A DNA stretch of 64,000 nucleotides from BOG-908 sp963692875 (GTDB lineage Bacteria; Pseudomonadota; Alphaproteobacteria; Acetobacterales; Acetobacteraceae): positions 2,418,001 to 2,482,000 of the forward strand of contig OZ240673.1 of the NCBI GenBank assembly GCA_965198755.1. The letters are read 5' to 3'. This document shows, piece by piece, positions 43,858 to 52,221 of this stretch. The position numbers were made by a program, and so were the translations under genes. Below the pieces are notes generated by a model. The model was not told the origin of the DNA. It was given only the letters and a program-made list of their open reading frames with translations, and ran no database searches. Position 1 is the first letter of the stretch. Each line of letters opens with the position of its first letter.

Positions 43858-44880
43858 TCAAGCCTGCTTCAGCTCGATCAACGACCGCCTAATCTTCCGC
43901 CCCCGCCCGATCCGGTCCTCGATGTAGGCCGCATCCCCCCACCGCACCGCGCGTGCCATCGCCTGCGCGTCCTCGGTGAAGCGCGCGAGCATCTCAAGCA
44001 GCGCCTCGCGGTTGTTGAGGAAGACGTCGCGCCACATGTCGGGGTCGCTGGACGCGATGCGAGTGAAGTCGCGGAAGCCGGTGGCGGCGAACTGCAGCAC
44101 CTGCTGGCGGGTTTCGTCGGCCAGGTCGTCGGCGGTGCCGCAGATGGTGAACGCGATCAGATGCGGCAGGTGGCTGACGATGGCGAGCACGCGGTCGTGG
44201 TGGGCCGGCTCCATCGTGTTGGTCATGCTGCCCATGGCGCGCCAGAGGCGGTCGATGCGCTGAGTGGCGTCAGGATCGGTGCCCGGCGGCGGGGTGAGCA
44301 GGCACCAGCGGCCTTCGAAGAGGGTCTCGAAGCCGGCGTCGGGCCCCGAGTGTTCGGTGCCGGCGAGCGGGTGGGCAGGCACGAAGTGGGCGTGGGCGGG
44401 CACGTGCGGCGAGACGTCGCGGATGACGGAGACTTTGGTGCTGCCGGTGTCCGAGAGGATGGCGCCGTGCGCCAAATGGGGGGCTATGGCGGTGGCGAGG
44501 TCCGCATAGGCGCCGACGGGGGTGCAGAGGATGACGCAGTCCGCCCCCTGCACGGCGCGGGCGGGGTAGGTTTCCACGCGGTCGGCCAGAGCGAGCTCGG
44601 TGATGCGGGCGGCGTGGGCAGGGTCGCGGTCGCAGACGACGATCTCGGTGGCCAGAAAGCGGGCGCGGACGGCGCGCGCAATGGAGCTGCCGATCAGGCC
44701 GCAGCCGATCAGGGCCAACCGCTGGAAGATCGGGCGCTGGACGGCGGGTTCCTCAGTGGCGGGGTCTTTGGCAGCAGGGGGGGTGGCGAGGCCCTCGCGG
44801 CCGAGTGCGTCGAGGACGCGTCCCTCGGTGTCCAAAGCCGGTGCGGCAGGGCCCGGCGCTGTCGGGGTCGGTCCGCTCAC
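43858..44880 (-). CDS. tyrC: Prephenate/arogenate (cyclohexadienyl) dehydrogenase
   Basis: Oxidative decarboxylation step of tyrosine synthesis. 340 residues with about 50 extra Pro/Ala-rich residues before the NAD motif LALIGCGLIGSSIARAVR (residues about 55-72). VILCTPVGAYADL, SDTGSTKVSVI, FVPAHPLAGTEHSGPDAGF and the prephenate-binding DPDMWRDVFLNNREA are visible. It overlaps the hisC stop by 4 nt and so is coupled to it. The choice between prephenate and arogenate as substrate cannot be made here. Confidence 0.92.
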   Translation of the reverse strand: MSGPTPTAPGPAAPALDTEGRVLDALGREGLATPPAAKDPATEEPAVQRPIFQRLALIGCGLIGSSIARAVRARFLATEIVVCDRDPAHAARITELALADRVETYPARAVQGADCVILCTPVGAYADLATAIAPHLAHGAILSDTGSTKVSVIRDVSPHVPAHAHFVPAHPLAGTEHSGPDAGFETLFEGRWCLLTPPPGTDPDATQRIDRLWRAMGSMTNTMEPAHHDRVLAIVSHLPHLIAFTICGTADDLADETRQQVLQFAATGFRDFTRIASSDPDMWRDVFLNNREALLEMLARFTEDAQAMARAVRWGDAAYIEDRIGRGRKIRRSLIELKQA

Positions 44881-46178
44881 GGGTTGGCGGCGGCAAAGGC
44901 GGTGAGCGCGTCGATGAGGAGGTCGTTCTCCTCGGCCAGTGCGACGGTGATGCGCAGATGGGCGGGCAGGCCGTAGCCGCCGACCCGGCGGACGATCAGG
45001 CCGTGAGCGCGCAGGTGGGCATCGGCGGCTTCGGCGCGGGCGGGGGTGCGCAGGTCGGCAAGGACGAAGTTGGCCTCGCTGGGGGTGATGCGGATGCCGG
45101 CCTCGTGCAGCGCCTCGGTGAGGCGGGCGCGTTCGGCGGTGTTGTGGGCGCGCGACTGCTCGACCCAGCCGGGGGCCGCGAGCGCTGCGAGGCCGGCCTC
45201 GTGGGCGGCGAGCGAGACGTTGAACGGAGAGCGGACGCGGTTGAGCAGGCCAGCAATCGCTGGCGGGGCGTAGGCCCAGCCGAGGCGCAGGCCGCCCAGG
45301 CCAAACATCTTGCTGAAGGTGCGGGTCATCACCGTGTTTTGGCCCGCATCGACCAGGGCGGTGCCGGGGTCGTAGTCCGGGCGGTCGACGTACTCGGCGT
45401 AGGCGGCGTCGAGCACCAGCAGCACGTGGGCGGGCAGGTTCTCTCGGAGGCGCCGGGTTTCGCTGCTCGGGACGAAGGTGCCGGTGGGGTTGTTGGGGTT
45501 GGCGAGGAAGACCATGCGGGTGGCGGGGGAGACGGCGGCGAGGATGGCGTCGATGTCGGCGGTGAGGTTGCGTTCGACCACCTTGACCACGCGGCAGCCG
45601 GCGAGCCGGCCGGCGATCTCGTAGATCGAGAAGCCATGGGCGGTCATGATGAGTTCGGCAGCGGCCTCGGGCGGCGGGCCGGCTTCCGGTTCGGGCGCGG
45701 GCCGGATTGGTTCTGCAGCGCGCGGGCGGCCATCACTGGCGAACTCGGGCCACTTGGTGTCCGGGTCGAATGCAGGCCGGACATGGCGCGCGTCGGGAGG
45801 ACTACCTTGGGCAGCGGACTCGGAGGTCCGGGAGGCGTCCGGGTAGGCCGAGGCATCGGCCGCGCGGCCAGCGAGCGGGCCACCATATATGTGGCAGAGC
45901 AGAAAGATCAGGTCGTCAGAGCCGGCGCCGCAGACGATCTGGTCCGGGTTCAGGGCAAAGCGTTCGCCGATGGCTTGGCGCAGCACGGTGGCGTCACCGT
46001 CGGGGTAGCGGTGCAGCCTGGTGGCCAGTGCCGCGAGCGCTTCGGCGACGCCGGGCGGCGGGCCGAAGGCGCCCTCGTTGGAGGAGAGCTTGACCACCCG
46101 GTTCAGGCCTGGAAGTGCGGCGACCCCGGGCGTGTAGGGGTTGATCCGGAGGACGTCCGGGCGCGGGCGGGGAGACAT
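44877..46178 (-). CDS. hisC: Histidinol-phosphate/aromatic aminotransferase with internal insertion
   Basis: PLP-dependent class I/II aminotransferase for histidine and probably Phe/Tyr precursors. 433 residues, about 75 above usual. Family motifs: KLSSNEGAFGPPP, FANPNNPTGTFVP-like FLANPNNPTGTFVPS, DAAYAEYVDRPDY, and the PLP Lys in RTFSKMFGLGGLRLGW. Between ICHIYGGP-like CHIYGGP (residue 101) and ELIMTAHGFSIYEI (175) there is a Pro/Ala-rich stretch (residues about 102-174) that relatives lack. The ATG at 46178 is chosen over a longer frame. tyrC is coupled downstream. Confidence 0.9.
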   Translation of the reverse strand: MSPRPRPDVLRINPYTPGVAALPGLNRVVKLSSNEGAFGPPPGVAEALAALATRLHRYPDGDATVLRQAIGERFALNPDQIVCGAGSDDLIFLLCHIYGGPLAGRAADASAYPDASRTSESAAQGSPPDARHVRPAFDPDTKWPEFASDGRPRAAEPIRPAPEPEAGPPPEAAAELIMTAHGFSIYEIAGRLAGCRVVKVVERNLTADIDAILAAVSPATRMVFLANPNNPTGTFVPSSETRRLRENLPAHVLLVLDAAYAEYVDRPDYDPGTALVDAGQNTVMTRTFSKMFGLGGLRLGWAYAPPAIAGLLNRVRSPFNVSLAAHEAGLAALAAPGWVEQSRAHNTAERARLTEALHEAGIRITPSEANFVLADLRTPARAEAADAHLRAHGLIVRRVGGYGLPAHLRITVALAEENDLLIDALTAFAAANP

Positions 46179-46268
46179 GGAGCGCTTGTTAGGATGGCGG
46201 CGGCGCGGCGGCAACACGCGGCGGAACGCGAGGCGCCGGGCCGCGCTGTGCGGGTGAAAGGATTTGCG

Positions 46269-46601
46269 ATGACTGATCCGGAGGACGTGCTGGCCGTGGC
46301 CGCCGCCTGGCTGGCGGGCGGCGAGACCGAGGTGGCACTGGCCACGGTGGTGCAGAGCTGGGGCAGTTCGCCGCGGCCGGCCGGCAGCCGCATGGTGGTG
46401 ACGCGCGGCGGGCGGATGGCAGGCTCGGTGAGCGGCGGCTGCGTCGAGGGCGCGGTGGTTGAGGCGGCGCAGGACATCATGCGCACCGGCGCGCCGCAGC
46501 TTCTCACCTTCGGTGTCACCGACGAGCGGGCCTGGGAGGTGGGGCTGGCCTGTGGTGGCAGGATATCGGTCTTCGTCGAGCGGCTGGGGGCGGCGGGATG
46601 A
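46269..46601 (+). CDS. XdhC/CoxI N-terminal-type maturation protein
   Basis: 110 residues. MTDPEDVLAVAAAWLAGGET, VALATVVQSWGSSPRPAGSR, MAGSVSGGCVEGAVVEAAQD and GLACGGRISVFVE match the first domain of XdhC/CoxI proteins that insert or sulfurate the molybdenum cofactor of xanthine/CO dehydrogenase-type enzymes. It overlaps the second-domain gene by 4 nt, so the usual one-piece protein is split into two chains. Confidence 0.9.
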   Translation: MTDPEDVLAVAAAWLAGGETEVALATVVQSWGSSPRPAGSRMVVTRGGRMAGSVSGGCVEGAVVEAAQDIMRTGAPQLLTFGVTDERAWEVGLACGGRISVFVERLGAAG

Positions 46602-47437
46602 CGCCCGACACCCTGAAGCTGCTGATCCGGGCCCAGGCCGACGGCCGCTCGGTGGTGCTGGCGACGCGGCTCGACGACGGCACGCAGGCGGTGCTGCCGA
46701 GCACGGACGTGCCGCCGGCGGTGTGCGAGGCGGCTACCGTGGCGCTGCTGCGCGGGAAGAGCGCTACCGTGGAGGTGGGCGGGGCGGCCTGGTTCCTGCA
46801 CGTCCACACGCCGGCGCCACGGCTGGTTCTGGTCGGCGCGGTGCACATCGCGCAGGCGCTGGTGGCGCTGGCCGGCGGCCTGGGGTTGGCGGTGAGCGTG
46901 GTGGACCCGCGGGCGCCGTTCAACTCGGCAGAGCGGTTTGCGGGCGCTGCGCGGGTGGTGCGCTGGCCGGACGAGGCGATGGCGGAGCTGGCGCCGGACG
47001 CGCAGACGGCGGTGGTGGCGCTGGCGCACGACCCCAAGCTGGACGACCCGGCGCTCGACGCCGCGCTGCGGAGCGAAGCGTTCTACATCGGCGCGCTGGG
47101 GTCGCGGAAGTCGCATGCGGCACGGCTGGAGCGGCTGGCGGGGATGGGGCACGCGGCGGCGGCGCTGGCGCGGGTGCGCGGCCCGGTGGGGTTGGCGTTG
47201 GGGGCGGTGTCCGCGCCGGAGATCGCTCTGAGCATACTGGCGGAGATCGTGGCGGTTCGCCGCGGCGCGGCGCTGGCGGTGCGGCCAGGGTTGCAGCCGG
47301 GGCCGCACGCAGGGTCGCGCCAGGGTTCGCCCGCAGAGCCGGCTCCAGATGCGCTCCAGCGGCCGCCCGCAGAGTTGCTTCGAGGGTCGCGTCAGGGGCC
47401 GCTTCCACAATCGGGTCAGACCCGAGGTCAGACTTGA
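46598..47437 (+). CDS. XdhC C-terminal (Rossmann) domain-type maturation protein
   Basis: 279 residues. LVLVGAVHIAQALVALAGGL, VVDPRAPFNSAERF, VVALAHDPKLDDPAL, and FYIGALGSRKSHAARLERLA with GPVGLALGAVSAPEIALSIL are the XdhC_C signature. Residues from about 230 on (LQPGPHAGSRQGS to the stop) are low-complexity and do not look like the family, suggesting the frame runs into expanded GC-rich DNA. It partners with the gene before it. Confidence 0.88.
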   Translation: MTPDTLKLLIRAQADGRSVVLATRLDDGTQAVLPSTDVPPAVCEAATVALLRGKSATVEVGGAAWFLHVHTPAPRLVLVGAVHIAQALVALAGGLGLAVSVVDPRAPFNSAERFAGAARVVRWPDEAMAELAPDAQTAVVALAHDPKLDDPALDAALRSEAFYIGALGSRKSHAARLERLAGMGHAAAALARVRGPVGLALGAVSAPEIALSILAEIVAVRRGAALAVRPGLQPGPHAGSRQGSPAEPAPDALQRPPAELLRGSRQGPLPQSGQTRGQT

Positions 47438-47540
47438 GCCCGGAGCAGCGCCCGCGGCCGCTGGCAAAGCCGGGTCTTGAGCATCGGTCAAGGTCCGGGC
47501 AAGAGGCGCTCCCGGCGCCGGACTGGAAGCGGCAGCCGGG

Positions 47541-47636
47541 GTTGCGGCCAGGGTCTCAGTCATTGTTGCGGCCGGGGTCTCGGTCCTGGTCGCGGCCAGG
47601 GTCTCGGTCATCGTCGCGGCCAGGGTCGTGGTCCGT
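47541..47636. repeat. Tandem repeat, four 24-bp units
   Basis: Units begin GTYGCGGCCRGGGTCTCRGT and run 24 bp each with a few substitutions; the fourth is partly diverged. On the minus strand they spell an 8-residue repeat (T-M-T-E-T-L-A-A) without a supported gene. It is part of a wider low-complexity stretch between the XdhC-type gene and the next gene. Confidence 0.85.
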
Positions 47637-47681
47637 GCCGAGCCACGAGGCACGGCCAGCGCCGGGTCCTGGGCCTTCGGC

Positions 47682-49325
47682 ATGGCCGCGCCCGGAGGCA
47701 GCCCCGGTTTGAAGTTCGGCAGCGTGAACCTGGACGATGCGGCGGGCGGCGTGCTGGCGCATACAGCGCGGCTGGGCGGGCGGGTGCTGGCGAAGGGGAC
47801 GGTGCTCGATGCGGGCACGCTGGGGGCGCTGCGCGAGGCGGGGCGGGACGACGTGGTGGTGGCTCAGCTCGAGTCGGGTGACGTGGGAGAGGACGAGGCG
47901 GCGCGGCGCATGGCCGAGGCGCTGGTGCAGCCGGGCCTGGCCTGCGTGCCGGCCGGCACCGGCAGGGTGAACCTGGCGGCGCGGGCGAACGGGCTGTTCC
48001 GGGCGGATGCTGCAGGGGTGGACGCGCTGAATGCGCTCGACGAGGGGCTGACGCTCGGCACGCTCGCCGATGCGGCACCGGTGCGCGCGGGCGAGCTGGT
48101 GGCGACCATCAAGGTGATCCCGTTCGCCGTGCCCGGTGCGGCGCTGCAACAAGCCGAGGCGCTAGCGCGAGCAGCGCCGGCGTTGCGCCTGCTGCCGTTC
48201 CGGGCGCTGCGGGTCGGGCTGGTGCTCAGCACGTTGCCCGGGCTGAAGGAGAGCGTGATCGAGGGGACGATACGGGCGACCGCGAACCGCGTGGGCGCGT
48301 TGGGTGGGCGGCTGCTGCCGGCGCGCCGGGTGGCGCACGAGGCGACGGCGATCGCGGCCGCGTTCGCAGCGCTGCTGGACGAGCGGGTGGAGCTGCTGCT
48401 GCTGGCAGGCGCGTCGGCGGTGGTGGATCGGGCGGATGTCGGGCCATCGGCGATCGTGGCGGCCGGCGGTGCGGTGGATCATGTCGGCATGCCGGTCGAT
48501 CCGGGCAATTTGATCTGCCTCGGGCACGTGGGCGCGGTGCCGGCGGTGGTGCTGCCGGGCTGCGCGCGCAGCCCGCGGTTCAACGGCATCGACTTGGTGC
48601 TGCGGCGTATTTTCGCCGGCGAGCCCGTCGGGCGTGACGTCATCACCGGCATGGGTGTGGGCGGGTTGTTGAAGGAGGCCGCCGGCCGGCCACAGCCGAG
48701 GAGCGGCCGGGTGCCGCCGCCGCCCAGCGTGGCGGCGATCGTGCTGGCGGCGGGTGCGTCCTCGCGCATGGCGCCGCGCAACAAGCTGCTGCTGGCCGAT
48801 AACGCGGGGATGGCGATGGCCGCCCGGGTGGCGCGCGCGTGCAGCCGCAGCCGGGCCGACCTGGTGGTGGTGGTGACCGGCAACGAGGCGACGCTGGTGG
48901 AACAGGCCGTGCGGGCGGCGGTGCCCGGCGGGCGGTGCAGCTTCGTCATCGCTTCGGACTACGCGGACGGGTTGTCGGCCAGCCTGAAGGCCGGGCTGGC
49001 GGCGCTGCCCGAGACGGTGACGGCCGCGCTAGTCTGCCTGGGCGACATGCCGCTGGTGAGCGCCGCGGTGATGGACAGGGTGATCGGCGCCTACGATCCC
49101 GGCGAGGAGCGGGTGATCGTGGTGCCAGCCTGGCGCGGCAAGCGCGGCAACCCGGTGCTGTGGGACCGGCGGTTCTTCGCCGAGATGGCGGCGCTGACGG
49201 GCGATACCGGGGCACGTGGCCTGTTGCGCACCCACGCGGACTTGGTCAGCGAGCTCGAGGTGGACAGCGAGGCGGTGCTGCAGGATTTCGACACGCCGGA
49301 GAGCCTGGCCGGGGTGTTTGGCTGA
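47682..49325 (+). CDS. Molybdopterin-binding / nucleotidyltransferase (MobA/MocA-like) fusion protein
   Basis: 547 residues. The N-terminal part contains VNLDDAAGGVLAHTARLGGR, then a molybdopterin-binding MoaB/MogA-type domain (residues about 160-330; LVLSTLPGLKESVIEGTIRA, LLLLAGASAVVDRADVGPSA, GMPVDPGNLICLGHVG). The C-terminal part is an NTP-transferase domain (AIVLAAGASSRMAPRNKLLL; VCLGDMPLVSAAVMD; PAWRGKRGNPVLW). It likely makes or hands on the Mo-cytosine-type cofactor to an XDH-type enzyme served by the XdhC genes upstream. The start is uncertain: ATG 47682 or TTG 47709. Confidence 0.87.
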   Translation: MAAPGGSPGLKFGSVNLDDAAGGVLAHTARLGGRVLAKGTVLDAGTLGALREAGRDDVVVAQLESGDVGEDEAARRMAEALVQPGLACVPAGTGRVNLAARANGLFRADAAGVDALNALDEGLTLGTLADAAPVRAGELVATIKVIPFAVPGAALQQAEALARAAPALRLLPFRALRVGLVLSTLPGLKESVIEGTIRATANRVGALGGRLLPARRVAHEATAIAAAFAALLDERVELLLLAGASAVVDRADVGPSAIVAAGGAVDHVGMPVDPGNLICLGHVGAVPAVVLPGCARSPRFNGIDLVLRRIFAGEPVGRDVITGMGVGGLLKEAAGRPQPRSGRVPPPPSVAAIVLAAGASSRMAPRNKLLLADNAGMAMAARVARACSRSRADLVVVVTGNEATLVEQAVRAAVPGGRCSFVIASDYADGLSASLKAGLAALPETVTAALVCLGDMPLVSAAVMDRVIGAYDPGEERVIVVPAWRGKRGNPVLWDRRFFAEMAALTGDTGARGLLRTHADLVSELEVDSEAVLQDFDTPESLAGVFG

Positions 49326-49355
49326 GGCTTATGGCGCGCCGGTGCCGGCGCACCC

Positions 49356-49874
49356 ATGTCGCACGCGATGGCCGATTTCCTTCCCAAGATTCAGGTCGGC
49401 GCGGCGCAGGACGGCACGGTGACGTACCTGGTGGACCACCTGCCCGGCGACCTGCCGGCGGTGCGTGGCCGGGACCTGCTGGCAGCTTGGGAGGTGGCGA
49501 GGGACGCCGCCAGGCGCTCAGCGTGGAGCGGCGGGCGGGCGTTCCGCTTCCGACGCGAGGACGGCGGCTGGACCGACCTCGCTCTGGAGGATCCTGACGC
49601 GCGCTGCTGGGCGGCGGCGGTGGACCGGACACTCGGCATGCAGACCGGCTACGGCCTGTCGGTGTGCCTGCGGCTCCTGGCGTTGGTGGACCTGCTGGCG
49701 CGGGCGCCGTGGACGGCCGCGCTGATCCAGCTGGACCGGCGCGGGGCGGAGCTGCACCCGGCGCTGTTACGGCTTGCGGCCGAGACCCGGCTGACCGATG
49801 ACGCACGCTTCGACGAGACGGGCTTCCGCGCCTGTCTGCACATGCTGCCCAGTTCACCTTCTGCAGGAGCTTGA
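49356..49874 (+). CDS. Hypothetical protein
   Basis: Not recognised. 172 residues, soluble, no signal peptide. It reads MADFLPKIQVGAAQDGTVTY from the second Met, with regularly spaced Arg/Asp/Leu and a helical middle (YGLSVCLRLLALVDLLARAP). Coding character is normal. It follows the Mo-cofactor fusion gene by 30 nt and may be its operon partner. Confidence 0.65.
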   Translation: MSHAMADFLPKIQVGAAQDGTVTYLVDHLPGDLPAVRGRDLLAAWEVARDAARRSAWSGGRAFRFRREDGGWTDLALEDPDARCWAAAVDRTLGMQTGYGLSVCLRLLALVDLLARAPWTAALIQLDRRGAELHPALLRLAAETRLTDDARFDETGFRACLHMLPSSPSAGA

Positions 49875-49925
49875 CGTTGACATATACCGGCGGCGCTGAG
49901 TGTTGAGTTCTCGTAGGCTGCCGGT

Positions 49926-50058
49926 GAAGGCAAGGCCTGCTTTTTTAGAAAGCTGCAAAAAACGTTTGGTCCTGCTGTCGCGGAGGTTTCTGCAACGCGC
50001 GCTGAAGGGAACAAAAGTTTTTTGGTTGTTTTTTTCAAAAAAGAACTGCTTGGCTTGG
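49926..50058. repeat. Intergenic repeat E26 (subfamily ii, left arm decayed)
   Basis: Left AAGGCAAGGCCTGCTTTTTT with a broken partner, CTGCTGTCGCGGAGG, interior CAACGCGCGCTGAAGGGAAC, F arm right with TTGGTTGTTTTTTTC, ending CTGCTTGGC. It overlaps the likely start codon of the following lipoprotein gene. Confidence 0.85.
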
Positions 50059-50400
50059 CGTTTAACGGCAGCATCGCTGTTGCTGGCGCTGGCCGGATGC
50101 GGGTTTCCGCCGCCGGAATCCAAGGCGGACCGGGAGGTGCTGACGAGCTGCCGGCAAGATGCGGACCGGGTGTACAACACCCAGAACCGCTATCAGCTGT
50201 CGGAGCAGGGCAGCAGGGATTCGCCGTTCTCGGGCGGCACCCAAGCTGCCACGCCGTCCCAGGGTCTGGCCGACCAGTATTCGCACGAGCAGGCAGTGTC
50301 CGATTGCGTGCGGCACGGCAACGCCGGGGCCGAGGCCCTGCCCGACCCGGCGAGCGCGCCTGCGGCCGCACCCGCGTCCGGCAACGCCAACAGGCCCTGA
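50050..50400 (+). CDS. Small lipoprotein with a start codon inside repeat E26
   Basis: 116 residues. From the TTG at 50050 it reads MAWRLTAASLLLALAGCGF with a perfect lipobox LAGC, then an Asp/Arg/Gln-rich mature part (SKADREVLTSCRQDADRVYN) and an Ala/Pro tail. No ATG or GTG lies between the repeat and the signal peptide. The TTG falls in the conserved right end of E26 (CTGCTTGGC), so the repeat seems to provide the start. Function unknown. The ridA gene follows after 14 nt. Confidence 0.65.
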   Translation: MAWRLTAASLLLALAGCGFPPPESKADREVLTSCRQDADRVYNTQNRYQLSEQGSRDSPFSGGTQAATPSQGLADQYSHEQAVSDCVRHGNAGAEALPDPASAPAAAPASGNANRP

Positions 50401-50414
50401 ACGGAGAGACCCAC

Positions 50415-50765
50415 ATGAGCCGCATCATCCGCACCGAGCCGAGCCCGATCCTGTCGAAAGCCGTGGAGTATCACGGCTTCGTCTACACTCAGGGCGTGGT
50501 GACGCGCGACGCCTCGCTCGACATCGGTGGTCAGGTCCGCGACGTGCTCGAGCAGCTCGACGCGATCCTGGAGACGCACGGCACCGACAACAGCCGCATC
50601 CTGCAGGCGCAGATCTGGCTCAAGCACATGAGCGATCGCGCGGCCTTGAACGCGGTCTGGTCGGCGTGGCTGCCGGAGGGTCAGGCCCCAGCGCGCGCGG
50701 CGGTGCAGGCGGAGCTGGCGGACCCGGCGTGGCTCGTGGAGATCATGGTCGTGACCTGCAAGTAA
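50415..50765 (+). CDS. RidA-family (YjgF/YER057c/UK114) protein
   Basis: 116 residues. MSRIIRTEPSPILSKAVEYH, FVYTQGVVTRDASLDIGGQV, VLEQLDAILETHGTDNSRIL and ARAAVQAELADPAWLVEIMV follow the RidA fold. These proteins hydrolyse reactive enamine/imine intermediates, but the key Arg of true RidA (usually in the R-x-x-V region) is here in a variant context (APARAAVQAEL), so the subgroup is uncertain. AGGAGAGAC-like GGAGAGAC precedes the ATG. Confidence 0.85.
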   Translation: MSRIIRTEPSPILSKAVEYHGFVYTQGVVTRDASLDIGGQVRDVLEQLDAILETHGTDNSRILQAQIWLKHMSDRAALNAVWSAWLPEGQAPARAAVQAELADPAWLVEIMVVTCK

Positions 50766-50998
50766 GCTGTTGTCTGGATGCAACACGCCGGCAAATATGG
50801 CACGGTCGGAATAACACACCGTTGCAAAACACCAAACTCCAGGTGGTTTGGGCTTGTCTTCCTATTCTTTTAGGCGGTGCACAGATAAGTTTGTGTTAAG
50901 ATTGCGCGCTCATCGCTGTGTCGTGATCTAGGCGATTGCCAGTCCTGCGTGTGCATTGTTACCGAGTTTGTCAGCTTAGTGACATTCCCGGAGCGTGT

Positions 50999-51718
50999 AT
51001 GAAAGCTCAGAGCCGAACGACCCAAGGTCTAGCTGCCCTGCTGGCAGCATTCATCGGGGCAAGCGGCGGCGTTGCGGCGGCACATGGCCGGCATCGGTCA
51101 GGCGGGCTGCATCATCACACGACGTATGCGCGCCGTGTGGCCTATGTCGGGGAAGCTCCAGTGATCCAGTGCGTCGCCTTTGCGAAGCAGGATGCCGGCA
51201 TCGAAATATCGGGCAACGCGCGAGACTGGTGGTACAACGCTGCCGGAGTGTACCAGCGTGGACAGAAGCCCGAGGCCGGAAGCGTGCTGAGCTTCAGACC
51301 TAACCCGCGCATGCCGCTCGGCCACGTCGCGGTGGTCTCGACGATCGAGGACAGCCGCACCATCGTCATCGACCAGTCGCACTGGAACAGCCGTGGCATC
51401 ACGCGAGATGTCGAAGTCAAGGACGTCTCCGAGGATAACGACTGGAGCGCGGTTCGCGTGCAACTCGGCCGGAGTGCCGATTTCGGCGCGATCTACCCGA
51501 CACACGGCTTCATCTATCCGCGGGCGGATCAGGACGAGGCGGCACTCGCGTCCGGCCGCAGGTCTAATGTGCTCGTTGTCGCCGGCACCGCCCCGCTGCG
51601 GACGCAGCATAGGTCGGCCCGCAGCTTTGAGGTAGCTGAAGCGCCTGACCACGGACCGGGCCTGGATCTGAGCGTTCAGGGACTCACACTGGACGCGCCT
51701 AACCGGGCGTTTCGATAG
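50999..51718 (+). CDS. Secreted CHAP-domain protein (probable peptidoglycan amidase/endopeptidase)
   Basis: 239 residues. Signal segment LAALLAAFIGASGGVAAAHG, then a CHAP domain with nucleophile region PVIQCVAFAKQDAG (Cys58), the RDWWYNAAGVYQRGQKPEAG spacer typical of Acetobacteraceae CHAP proteins, and the His in PLGHVAVVSTI (His109). The C-terminal 90 residues are unassigned. It has 230 bp of gene-free upstream DNA, so probably its own promoter. Confidence 0.88.
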   Translation: MKAQSRTTQGLAALLAAFIGASGGVAAAHGRHRSGGLHHHTTYARRVAYVGEAPVIQCVAFAKQDAGIEISGNARDWWYNAAGVYQRGQKPEAGSVLSFRPNPRMPLGHVAVVSTIEDSRTIVIDQSHWNSRGITRDVEVKDVSEDNDWSAVRVQLGRSADFGAIYPTHGFIYPRADQDEAALASGRRSNVLVVAGTAPLRTQHRSARSFEVAEAPDHGPGLDLSVQGLTLDAPNRAFR

Positions 51719-51730
51719 GGGCGGCAACTC

Positions 51731-51866
51731 TCTTGTTTCTCGAGAGAAAAGCTGAAAACGTTTAGCAGCGCTGTCTCGGACAAGTGAAACGTAAAGCCTG
51801 TCCGAGACGAGCCATGAGAAACAAAAGTGTTTGGTTCGTTTTTTAAAAAAGGACCGCTTGCCTAGT
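51731..51866. repeat. Intergenic repeat E27 (degenerate)
   Basis: A decayed copy: TTGTTTCTCGAGAGAAAAGC, GCGCTGTCTCGGACAAG ... CTTGTCCGAGAC-like pairing, then AAAAGTGTTTGG and GTTCGTTTTTTAAAAAAGGACC ending CGCTTGCC. It lies between convergent genes and touches the next stop codon. Confidence 0.75.
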
Positions 51867-51867
51867 G

Positions 51868-52131
51868 TTAGTAACTGGTAACGCGCCGTCCGAACAACGC
51901 GTGATAAATCACCAGAACCACGACTGCGCCCACGACGGCGACGAACATGCTGTAGATGTTGAAACCGGTGATTGGCGTGGCGCCGAGACTGGCGAACAGC
52001 CAGCCGCCGACCATTGCGCCGACGATGCCGAGAACGATGTCGAGAAGAAGCCCTGCGCCGGTATGGTTGACGATCTTGCTTGCGATGAAGCCGGAGATCA
52101 GCCCGAGAACGAGCCAGGCAAGAATAGACAT
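51868..52131 (-). CDS. GlsB/YeaQ/YmgE-family stress-response membrane protein
   Basis: 87 residues, three hydrophobic helices. ILAWLVLGLISGFIASKIVN, GLLLDIVLGIVGAMVGGWLF and FNIYSMFVAVVGAVVVLVIY match the transglycosylase-associated (Tag) family; G-rich helices and the start M-S-I-L-A-W are typical. Role in stress is known for relatives only. Confidence 0.93.
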   Translation of the reverse strand: MSILAWLVLGLISGFIASKIVNHTGAGLLLDIVLGIVGAMVGGWLFASLGATPITGFNIYSMFVAVVGAVVVLVIYHALFGRRVTSY

Positions 52132-52221
52132 GAGTTGTTCCTCAAGCGCGTAAAGTGTGGCTTGAAGAACGATGCAGGTCCGTCCGGGTTTCCCAATTTT
52201 TTTGCAACGACCCGGTGCCGG

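Noticed and set aside
46103..47818. 571-codon minus-strand frame containing the TMTETLAA repeat
   Set aside because: It lies opposite the XdhC-type genes, which have strong motifs. The repeats arise from the 24-bp tandem DNA.
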